From Beutenbergia cavernae DSM 12333 (GTDB taxonomy: Bacteria > Actinomycetota > Actinomycetes > Actinomycetales > Beutenbergiaceae): a stretch of 64,000 bases of DNA. The notes beneath the pieces are model-generated. The model was not told the origin of the DNA. It searched no databases and saw nothing but the letters and a program-made list of their open reading frames with translations. Both the position numbers and the translations under genes were made by a program. The stretch lies in assembly GCF_000023105.1 (NCBI RefSeq), contig NC_012669.1, positions 992,001-1,056,000 on the forward strand. Reading direction: 5' to 3'. Shown here piece after piece: positions 55,267 through 62,773 of the stretch (positions are counted from its first letter, which is position 1; the number at the start of each line of letters is the position of its first letter).

Positions 55267-56307
55267 TCAGGGCGGGGGGAGGGGCGAGTGGTCGGGCGGC
55301 ACGCGCTCGGACTCCGGCGGCGGAGGCGGCGGCGTGCCGTCGCCGAACGGGCGCCCGCCGAGCTCCTCGCGGAAGTGCGGCAGCAGCCAGCTCGCGAGGT
55401 CCGGCCCGGCGGGGACGATCTGCGTCGGGTTGATGTCCTCGTGCACCACGTAGTAGTGCTCCTTGATCTGCGCGACGTCGATCGTGTCGCCGAACCCCGG
55501 CGTCGTGAACAGGTCGCGGGCGTACGCCCAGAGCACCGGCATCTCCGAGAGCTTCTCCCGGTTGCACTTGAAGTGGCCGTGGTACACGGCGTCGAACCGC
55601 GCAAGCGTCGTGAAGAGCCGCACGTCCGCCTCGGTGATCGTGTCGCCCACCAGGTAGCGCTGCTCCGCCAGGCGCTCCGAGAGCCAGTCGAGCGCGTCGA
55701 AGAGGCGCGCGTAGGCGCGGTCGTACGCCCGCTGCGACCCGGCGAACCCGCAGCGGTAGACGCCGTTGTTGACGTCGCGGAACACGCGGGCGTTCACGGC
55801 GTCGATCTCGTCGCGGAGTGCCTCGGGGTACAGCTCCGGGGCGCCCTCGCGGTGGAAGGCGGTCCACTCGAGCTCGAGGTCGAGCGTCATCTGGGCGTAG
55901 TCGTTCGTGACGACGGCGCCGCTCGGCACGTCCACGATCGCCGGCACGGTGATCCCGCGCGGGTAGCCCGGGAAGCGCCGGAAGTACGCCTCCTGGAGCC
56001 GCTCGATCCCGAGCACCGGGTCCCGCGCGCCGGGGTCGAGGTCGAAGGTCCAGCTGCGCGCGTCGTGCACCGGGCCGCACAGCCCGAGCGAGAGCGCGTC
56101 CTCGAGGCCGAGCAGCCGACGCACGATGACCACGCGGTTCGCCCACGGGCACGCCCTCGCCGCGACGAGCCGGTAGCGCCCCGCCTCGACGGGGAAGCCG
56201 TCCCGCCCGTCTGCGGTGATCCGCGTGGTGATGTAGGTGGTGTCGCGGCTGAACTCCTCGCCGGCCGTGACGTAGCTGCCCTGCGTCGAGTGCGCCTGCT
56301 CGGTCAT
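55267..56307 (-). CDS. Glutathionyl/mycothiol-hydroquinone reductase (Xi-class GST, YqjG/ECM4 family)
   Basis: A 346-residue thiol-dependent reductase. The thioredoxin-like N-terminal domain has the catalytic ACPWANR with Cys53 (CPW motif of the Xi class), and the helical C-terminal domain carries YLVGDTITEADVRLFTTLARFDAVYHGHFKCN, a family signature. Enzymes of this class strip the thiol from thiol-conjugated hydroquinones. Actinobacteria use mycothiol rather than glutathione, so a mycothiol adduct is the probable substrate. A proline-rich tail ends the protein. The gene is convergent with the aminotransferase across the palindrome. Confidence 0.9.
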   Translation of the reverse strand: MTEQAHSTQGSYVTAGEEFSRDTTYITTRITADGRDGFPVEAGRYRLVAARACPWANRVVIVRRLLGLEDALSLGLCGPVHDARSWTFDLDPGARDPVLGIERLQEAYFRRFPGYPRGITVPAIVDVPSGAVVTNDYAQMTLDLELEWTAFHREGAPELYPEALRDEIDAVNARVFRDVNNGVYRCGFAGSQRAYDRAYARLFDALDWLSERLAEQRYLVGDTITEADVRLFTTLARFDAVYHGHFKCNREKLSEMPVLWAYARDLFTTPGFGDTIDVAQIKEHYYVVHEDINPTQIVPAGPDLASWLLPHFREELGGRPFGDGTPPPPPPESERVPPDHSPLPPP

Positions 56308-56486
56308 CGGAGGCCTTCCTTGCCGCGTCGCGCGTGCGCACGCCCGCCAGGCGTGCTTCGTTCACCTTAGGTCTGCGCGCGGATGTGCGCGGATCGTCCA
56401 GGTGATGCGCTCCCGGTGCATGGTCGCGGCGCCGGGTCTGCCCCACAGTGGAGGCGAAGGTCCCACCGACGAGGGGAACGCCGACG

Positions 56487-57428
56487 ATGACGACGACGAG
56501 CGCCACGAACCCGACTGTCGAGCTGGTCGACTCCAGCCCGCTGCTCGGAGACCCCGCGGCTCTGCGCGAGCGGGCTGACGAGCACGGCTACCTGTTCTTC
56601 CGGGGGCTCCTGGACCGCGACCGCGTACTGGGGCTGCGCCGCCAGATGATGGACGTCATCGGCTCCTACGGGTGGCTCGCGGACGGGACGGACCCGATGG
56701 ACGGCATCGCTGATGTCGCCGCCTTCGAGAAGGTGCCACCGGCGGAGGCCGGCTTCTGCGGGACGGGGGTGCCGCTCGCCGCCTACCAGGACATCAACCG
56801 CCTGCAGGAGTTCCACTCGATCGGGCACGACCCCGCGCTCCTGGACCTGTACGCCGGGCTGCTCGGCGGCACGGTGATCCGGCACCCCATGTCGATCGCG
56901 CGGATCATGATCCCGAGCGCGCAGATGCCACCGACGCCGGCGCACCAGGACTTCATCCACATCCAGGGCAGCAAGAACGTGTGGACGGCATGGTTCCCGC
57001 TCGGCGACTGCCCCGTGGAGCTCGGCGGGCTGAGCGTGCTCGTGGGGTCGCAGGCGGACGGGCTGCTCACGTACCACGCCGCGGCCGGTCCGGGCGAGCT
57101 CGAGGCGTACATCTGCTCCTCCGGCTACCCGTGGGCGGTGACGGACTTCCGAGCCGGCGACGTCCTGACGTTCTCGAGCCTGACCGTGCACCGCGGGACC
57201 CGCAACGTCGACGGGGAGCGGGTCCGGCTGTCCCTCGACCTGCGGTATCAGCGCGTGGACGAGCCGATGACGCCGGGCAACCTCACGACCCACTGCAAGG
57301 TGCTGCCCTGGGAGGACGTGTACCGCGACTGGAAGGGCGACGAGCTGCAGTACTACTGGCGCGAGCACGAGCTGCTCATGACCGAGTGGTCCGAGGAGCT
57401 GCGCTGGCAGAAGCACAAGATCTGTTGA
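56487..57428 (+). CDS. Phytanoyl-CoA dioxygenase (PhyH)-family Fe(II)/2-oxoglutarate oxygenase
   Basis: A 313-residue non-heme iron oxygenase. Candidate iron ligands are the HxD in PAHQDFIHIQG and the distal His in SLTVHRGTRN; the 2-oxoglutarate-binding Arg is in RVRLSLDLRY. N-terminal LRERADEHGYLFFRGLLDRD is typical of the family. The ATG at 56487 has GAGGGGAA upstream; a GTG at 56448 would add 13 residues. It is followed after 11 bases by an AraC gene, probably in the same transcript. Substrates in the family are hydroxylated small molecules; none can be named here. Confidence 0.85.
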   Translation: MTTTSATNPTVELVDSSPLLGDPAALRERADEHGYLFFRGLLDRDRVLGLRRQMMDVIGSYGWLADGTDPMDGIADVAAFEKVPPAEAGFCGTGVPLAAYQDINRLQEFHSIGHDPALLDLYAGLLGGTVIRHPMSIARIMIPSAQMPPTPAHQDFIHIQGSKNVWTAWFPLGDCPVELGGLSVLVGSQADGLLTYHAAAGPGELEAYICSSGYPWAVTDFRAGDVLTFSSLTVHRGTRNVDGERVRLSLDLRYQRVDEPMTPGNLTTHCKVLPWEDVYRDWKGDELQYYWREHELLMTEWSEELRWQKHKIC

Positions 57429-57439
57429 CACGATGAGGT

Positions 57440-58309
57440 GTGGCCGACCTGGAGGACGCGACGGCGTTCCCGCTCGTCGCGTTCGCCTCGACGGTGCAGT
57501 TCGCGCCGGGTGAGCGTCCGGCGTTCCCGCGGGTCTCGTCCCGGATGATCCTGGCCTCCGCCGGCGGTGCCGGCCGGGTGGAGGTCGACGGGACGCTCCT
57601 GGACGTCGTCCCCGGCACGATCCTCGTCCTGCCCTGGAACCACGCGGTGCGGTACCTGCCCGACCCGGACGACCCGTACGTCGTGTACGGCGCGCACCTG
57701 ATCCCGCACCACGACGCCGACGTCCCGGTCGAGCTCGCCGTCCCTCACGACGGTGCCCACCCGTTGTCGGGGGCGTCCTGGCGGTCGGACGCCGTGCTCG
57801 GCATCGGGTCGGGTCTCGTGGTGACCGACGACGGCGCCCGGCCCGTCCTCATGACGCTCGCGAAGCTGGTGGCGCAGGTGTGGGACCGCGGCGAGCCGAG
57901 CGTCGACGTCGCGCGGGCGCTCGGCGTGCTGCTCGTGGCGGAGCTCGACGCCAGGGGCGTCCTGCCGCAGCACGACCGGGACCTGCCCCTGCGCCTGCGG
58001 CGTGCGCTGACCTGGATCACCGCCGACCTGAGCCGCGAGATCGGGCTCCCCGAGCTGGCCGCTGCCGCCGACTGCAGTCCGTCCACGGTCACGCGCCTCT
58101 TCCGCACCCACCTGGGCTGCTCGCCGATGTCGTGGGTGCTGGACCGGCGCATGGACGAGGCGCGCCGGCTGCTGTCCACGACGACGCTCCCGGTGCAGCA
58201 GGTGGCGCGGCGGGTGGGTGTGGCCGACGGGTTCTACTTCTCCCGGGTGTTCCACCAGCGGACCGGGCTCTCGCCCACGCAGTGGCGGGAGCGCCGGAGC
58301 GCGCCGTGA
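57440..58309 (+). CDS. AraC-family transcriptional regulator
   Basis: A 289-residue activator-type protein with an N-terminal cupin-like sensor (GTLLDVVPGTILVLPWNHAVRYL) and a C-terminal pair of helix-turn-helices: IGLPELAAAADCSPSTVTRLFRTHLGCSPMSWVLDRRMDEARRLL and VQQVARRVGVADGFYFSRVFHQRTGLSPTQWR. It is co-oriented with and 11 bases from the PhyH-type gene, so it may control that operon. It converges on the second AraC gene. Confidence 0.92.
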   Translation: MADLEDATAFPLVAFASTVQFAPGERPAFPRVSSRMILASAGGAGRVEVDGTLLDVVPGTILVLPWNHAVRYLPDPDDPYVVYGAHLIPHHDADVPVELAVPHDGAHPLSGASWRSDAVLGIGSGLVVTDDGARPVLMTLAKLVAQVWDRGEPSVDVARALGVLLVAELDARGVLPQHDRDLPLRLRRALTWITADLSREIGLPELAAAADCSPSTVTRLFRTHLGCSPMSWVLDRRMDEARRLLSTTTLPVQQVARRVGVADGFYFSRVFHQRTGLSPTQWRERRSAP

Positions 58310-58333
58310 CGGGGTCGCCGGCCGCGCGGCCGC

Positions 58334-59209
58334 TCAGAGGCCGTCGCGGTGGAACGCGCGCCGGTACTCGGTGGGGCTGACCCCGGCCACCCGCCGGAAC
58401 TGCCGGGAGAAGTAGAACGCATCCGGGTAGCCGACGGTCGTGGCGACCTCCGCCACCGTCCGGTCCGACGTGAGCAGGAGCTCGCGGGCGCGCGACATCC
58501 GCAGGCGCTTCACGTACTCGCTGACGCCGCTCCCGGTGGCCGCCCGGAAGAGCGCGGCGAAGTGCGACGTCGACAGCCCGGCGATCCGCGCCAGCTCGGG
58601 CACGCTCACCGGCAGGTGGAAGTGGAGGCGCAGGTACTCCTGGGCGGCACGCACGGGCTCCGCCTGGTCGGCGCCGCCGGACAGGTGGTCGGCCGTGAGC
58701 TGGGCGAGCACCGACCACGCCGCCCCGGCCGCCGTCACGAGGCTGGGCAGGGTCTCGTCCTGCTCCATCGCGCGGACGACGTCCTCGATGCCACCCGTGG
58801 CGCGGAACACGTCGTGCACCCCGACGACGCGCGCGGCGTTCGTGCAGACCATGGCCTCGAGGAAGGGCGTCACGTCCTCCCCGACGGCGTGGAACCACCA
58901 GATCGTCCAGGGCTGATGCATGTCGGCCCAGTACAGGTGCGGGAGGCCCGGCGGGATGACGAGCACCTGTCCGGCGCCGACCTCCGTGACGCGACCACCG
59001 GCCTCGCAGCGGCCGACGCCGTCGGTGCACAGGATGACGACGGCTTCCCGGGTGCCGCGCGTGCGCCGTCGTCCATGGTTCATTGCGTGCGGAAAGTACC
59101 CGGCGTCGGTGACGAGGAGCCGCGACGTCGGGGGTCGCCCCAGCGCGGTGTGCACGAGGGGACGCGGGAGCACTCGGAGACGCTGGCCGGGGAAGCCGTC
59201 AGGCAGCAT
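58334..59209 (-). CDS. AraC-family transcriptional regulator of the DUF5107 operon
   Basis: A 291-residue regulator: cupin sensor with VGAGQVLVIPPGLPHLYWAD, then helix-turn-helices VSVPELARIAGLSTSHFAALFRAATGSGVSEYVKRLRMSRARELL and VAEVATTVGYPDAFYFSRQFRRVAGVSPTEYRR. The ATG at 59209 follows CACGAT by 6 bases, leaderless-like. It is divergent from the DUF5107-cellulase-like operon (109-base gap), the usual place for a sugar-responsive activator of those genes. A much longer open frame in the same register is an artefact of GC bias. Confidence 0.9.
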   Translation of the reverse strand: MLPDGFPGQRLRVLPRPLVHTALGRPPTSRLLVTDAGYFPHAMNHGRRRTRGTREAVVILCTDGVGRCEAGGRVTEVGAGQVLVIPPGLPHLYWADMHQPWTIWWFHAVGEDVTPFLEAMVCTNAARVVGVHDVFRATGGIEDVVRAMEQDETLPSLVTAAGAAWSVLAQLTADHLSGGADQAEPVRAAQEYLRLHFHLPVSVPELARIAGLSTSHFAALFRAATGSGVSEYVKRLRMSRARELLLTSDRTVAEVATTVGYPDAFYFSRQFRRVAGVSPTEYRRAFHRDGL

Positions 59210-59304
59210 GCCGTCATCGTGGCACGGTGCCCGAGGCCCGTCGATCATCGAAATGTCCAGGCATATCGTCGATGTGCGCATTCCGTCGACCCGCGTCGGG
59301 CTCG

Positions 59305-59310
59305 TAGCGT
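59305..59310 (+). promoter_or_regulatory. -10 box TAGCGT of the DUF5107 operon (leaderless)
   Basis: TAGCGT is followed by 7 bases and then ATG at 59318; no ribosome site is present. Confidence 0.55.
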
Positions 59311-59317
59311 CGGGGCC

Positions 59318-62300
59318 ATGCTCGTCGAGGAGCCCCGGCTCGTCCTCCCGGAACGCCCGGCCGACCAGGTCGGCGCCGAGGTGGCCGTCTGGCGCGAACC
59401 GGTGGTCATGGCCACCTACCGGCCGGTGGTGCCGGACCCGTATCCCGCGTTCCTCGACGGGCGGGTGTACCAGGGCTCGTCGGGGCGTGTGTACCCGCTC
59501 CCGTTCCACGACCGGATCTCCGCGGAGCCGGAGCCCGTGGCCTGGGACGCGGTCCACCTCGAGAACCGCTGGCTGCGCCTCATGGTGCTGCCGGGCCTCG
59601 GCGGGCGGATCCACGTGGCGCAGGACCGCACGAACGGCTACGACTTCGTCTACCGCAACGACGTCATCAAGCCGGCGCTCGTGGGGCTCGCCGGCCCGTG
59701 GCTCGCGGGCGGCATCGAGCTCAACTGGCCCCAGCACCACCGGCCCGCGACGTTCCTGCCGACGGACGTCGAGATCACGCACGACGACGACGGCTCGGTC
59801 ACCGTGTGGTGCTCGGACCACGACCCGTTCACCCGGATGAAGGGGATGCACGGGGTGCGGCTCGCGCCGGACCGCGCCGTCGTCGAGCTGAGGGTCCGCC
59901 TGTACAACCGGCACGAGGAGCCGCAGTCGTTCCTGTGGTGGGCGAACGTCGCCGCCCGCGCGCACGACGACTACCAGGCGTTCTTCCCCACCGACGTCCA
60001 CGTCGTCGCCGATCACGCCCGGCGCGCCATCACCGCCTTCCCGGCCGCGGACCGGCCGTACTACGACATCGACTACCCGTCCCGCCGGGCCGAGGGGTTC
60101 GTCGCGGCGGACGGCACCGCCGTCGCCGGCGACCGTCTCGACTGGTACCGGAACATCCCGGTCCCGACGTCGTACATGGCGCTCGGGAGCCGCGAGGACT
60201 TCTTCGGCGGGTACGACCACCGGGCCGACGCCGGGTTCGTGCACGTCGCCGACCACCGGATCGCCGTCGGCAAGAAGCTGTGGACGTGGGGGAACGCCGA
60301 GTTCGGGCGTGCCTGGTGCCGGAACCTCGCCGACGACGGCGCCCAGTACGTCGAGCTCATGGCCGGCGTCTACTCGGACAACCAGCCGGACTTCGCGACG
60401 ATCATGCCCGGCGAGACGACGTCGTTCTCGCAGTACTGGTACCCGCTGCGGGGGAGCGGGCCGGTGCACGCCGCCACCACCGAGGCCGCGCTGCACGCGG
60501 ACGTCCGGGAGGCGAGCGACGGGACGACGACGGCGGAGCTCGCCGTCGTCGTCACGCGGGAGCGTGGCGCGGCGCGGGTCGAGCTGAGCGTCGACGGCGT
60601 GGCGTGGCGCGCCTGGGCTGTCGGCCTCGCGCCGGGCGCGGCGTGGCGGGAGTCGGTCGAGGTGCCGGCGGGTTCGACGTCCGTCGACGTGCGGGTCGTC
60701 GACGGTGACGAGGAGCTCGTGCGCCGCACCTGGACGCGGCCGGACCCGGCTGTCGCGGCGACCGGGGTCGCGGACGTCGCCGGGGCGTCGCCGGCCCGGG
60801 AGCCGGCCGACCCGGCCGAGATCGGCACCGTCGAGGAGCTCGCCCTCGTCGCGGCGCACCTCACGCAGTACCGGCACGCCACGCGGCGCCCGGAGCCGTA
60901 CTGGCGGGAGGCGCTCCGCCGCGACCCGGGGCACATCGCCTCCCTCGCGGGCCTCGCGGTGCAGCACTACCGGGCGGGTGAGTACCCGCGGAGCGAGGAG
61001 CTGCTGCGGGCGGCGCTGGGGCGCGCGACGACGTACGAGCCGCATCCGGTCGACGGCGCCCCCCACTACTACCTCGGGCTCGTGCTGGAGCGCACCGGGC
61101 GGTCCGACGAGGCCGACGCGGCGTTCGCGCAGGCCGCGTGGACGCGTGCCTGGCGCGGAGCGGCCGGCTACCGGCTCGCCCGGCTCGACGCGGCCGCGGG
61201 TCGCGACGCGCAGGCGCTGGCCCGCGTCGACGAGGCGCTGCGCGCGGAGCCGGAGCACCTGCAGGCGCACGCGCTGCGGGCGATCGTGCTCCGCCGCCTG
61301 GGCCGCGCCGCCGACGCCGAGGCCCAGCTCGCGGCCACGCTCGCGCTCGACCCGCTCCACGCGTGGGCACGGGACCTCGCCGGACGCCCGCTGGCCACCG
61401 ACGCCCAGACCTGGCTCGACGTCGGGCTCGAGCACGCGCGTGCCGGCGAGCATCGTGCCGCCGTCCGGGCGTACGGCGCCGCGTGGGACGCCGACGCCGC
61501 GCGCGACACCGGGGCGCCCGCGGCACGACCGCTCGCCGCCGCGCACGAGGCCCTCGCCCGGGCCGCGCTGGGCGACGCGGCCGGGGCCGACCGCGCCCGC
61601 GCACGCGCCGTGACGACCGACCGGGCGTGGTGCTTCCCCGGCCGGCTGGACGACCACGATGCCCTCGCCCGGCTCGCCGCCGAGCGCCCGGAGGCGGCCG
61701 CGCTCCTCGGCACGTGGCTGTACAGCCACGACCGGGCGCGCGACGCCGTCGTCGCCTGGTCGACGGCCGTGGCCGTCGACGCGCAGGACGCGGTGACGTG
61801 GCGCAACCTCGGCATCGCCGCGTACCGCGAGGACAACGACCTCGACGCCGCGCGCCGCGCCTACGACCGGGCGCTGGCGGCCGCGCCGCACGACACCCGC
61901 CTCGCCGTCGAGAGCGATGCGCTCGACCGTCGGCGGGCGGTGTCCCCCGCCGACCGGCTCGCCGCGCTCCTCGCCTCGGGTGCGGCGCGCGAGCGGGACG
62001 AGGCGGCCGTCGCCGTCGCCCACCTCCGCGTCACGCTCGACGACCCGGCCGCCGCGCTGGAGGAGCTCCGCGCGCGCTCGTTCCACCCGTGGGAGGGCGG
62101 CGAGGGGCAGGTGCTCGCCGCGTGGGAGCGAGCCTCGCTCGCCTCGGCCGCCCAGCTCGACGACGCGGCGGCGCTGGAGGTGCTGGACGGCGCGCTCCTC
62201 CCGCCCCAGAGCCTCGGCGAGGCGCGGCACCCGCTCGCGACGACGGCGCGGCTCGACCTCGCGCGCGGGGACGTGCTCGCCCGCCTCGGCCGCACCGAGG

Positions 62301-62773
62301 ACGCCGCGGCGGCATGGCGCTCCGCGGCTGCCGCGACGGCCGACTTCCTTCAGATGAGCGCCCAGCGCTTCGGCGCGGCCACCTACGTCTCGGTGCTGGC
62401 GCTGCACCGGCTCGGCCGCGCCGACGACGCCCAGGTCCTCACCGACGACCTCGCCGCGTACGGCGAGGAGCTGGAGCGGGCGCCGCTCGCCGTCGACTAC
62501 TTCGCGACGTCGCTGCCCGACCTGCTCCTGTTCGCCCCGGATCCCGAGACCGCGCGGCGGGTGCGCGTGGAGCTGCTGCGCGCGCAGGTCGACTCCCTGC
62601 GCGGGGCGTCGGACCGCGCCCGCGAGCGGCTGCGCGCCCTGCTCGCCGTCGAGCCGGACCATGCCGACGCCGTCGACCTCGAACGTGCGCTGGCACGCGG
62701 CGGACGCCTCGACGCCCGGGCGGACACCACCGACCGCGAGCCCCCCCGAGCAGCCGAGGAGAACCGACGATGA
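59318..62773 (+). CDS. DUF5107 domain protein with C-terminal tetratricopeptide-like repeats
   Basis: An 1151-residue cytoplasmic-type protein without signal peptide. Residues about 60-320 form the DUF5107 beta-sandwich, which resembles galactose-mutarotase folds: ENRWLRLMVLPGLGGRIHVAQDRTNGYDFVYRND, GGIELNWPQHHRP, RLYNRHEEPQSFLWWANVAA. From about 500 onward the protein is a series of Ala/Leu/Arg helix pairs with TPR character (EAALRRDPGHIASLAGLA-like text, PHYYLGLVLERTGRSDEADAAFAQAA). Proteins of this type accompany carbohydrate genes, but the reaction is not known. ATG at 59318 is leaderless. It overlaps the next gene by 4 bases, so the two act together. Confidence 0.82.
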   Translation: MLVEEPRLVLPERPADQVGAEVAVWREPVVMATYRPVVPDPYPAFLDGRVYQGSSGRVYPLPFHDRISAEPEPVAWDAVHLENRWLRLMVLPGLGGRIHVAQDRTNGYDFVYRNDVIKPALVGLAGPWLAGGIELNWPQHHRPATFLPTDVEITHDDDGSVTVWCSDHDPFTRMKGMHGVRLAPDRAVVELRVRLYNRHEEPQSFLWWANVAARAHDDYQAFFPTDVHVVADHARRAITAFPAADRPYYDIDYPSRRAEGFVAADGTAVAGDRLDWYRNIPVPTSYMALGSREDFFGGYDHRADAGFVHVADHRIAVGKKLWTWGNAEFGRAWCRNLADDGAQYVELMAGVYSDNQPDFATIMPGETTSFSQYWYPLRGSGPVHAATTEAALHADVREASDGTTTAELAVVVTRERGAARVELSVDGVAWRAWAVGLAPGAAWRESVEVPAGSTSVDVRVVDGDEELVRRTWTRPDPAVAATGVADVAGASPAREPADPAEIGTVEELALVAAHLTQYRHATRRPEPYWREALRRDPGHIASLAGLAVQHYRAGEYPRSEELLRAALGRATTYEPHPVDGAPHYYLGLVLERTGRSDEADAAFAQAAWTRAWRGAAGYRLARLDAAAGRDAQALARVDEALRAEPEHLQAHALRAIVLRRLGRAADAEAQLAATLALDPLHAWARDLAGRPLATDAQTWLDVGLEHARAGEHRAAVRAYGAAWDADAARDTGAPAARPLAAAHEALARAALGDAAGADRARARAVTTDRAWCFPGRLDDHDALARLAAERPEAAALLGTWLYSHDRARDAVVAWSTAVAVDAQDAVTWRNLGIAAYREDNDLDAARRAYDRALAAAPHDTRLAVESDALDRRRAVSPADRLAALLASGAARERDEAAVAVAHLRVTLDDPAAALEELRARSFHPWEGGEGQVLAAWERASLASAAQLDDAAALEVLDGALLPPQSLGEARHPLATTARLDLARGDVLARLGRTEDAAAAWRSAAAATADFLQMSAQRFGAATYVSVLALHRLGRADDAQVLTDDLAAYGEELERAPLAVDYFATSLPDLLLFAPDPETARRVRVELLRAQVDSLRGASDRARERLRALLAVEPDHADAVDLERALARGGRLDARADTTDREPPRAAEENRR

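Noticed and set aside
59210-62662. A very long minus-strand frame that continues upstream of the AraC gene and opposite DUF5107
   Set aside because: Only the last 291 codons read as a protein (AraC); the rest is repetitive Arg/Gly/Val-rich text antisense to a convincing DUF5107-TPR gene.
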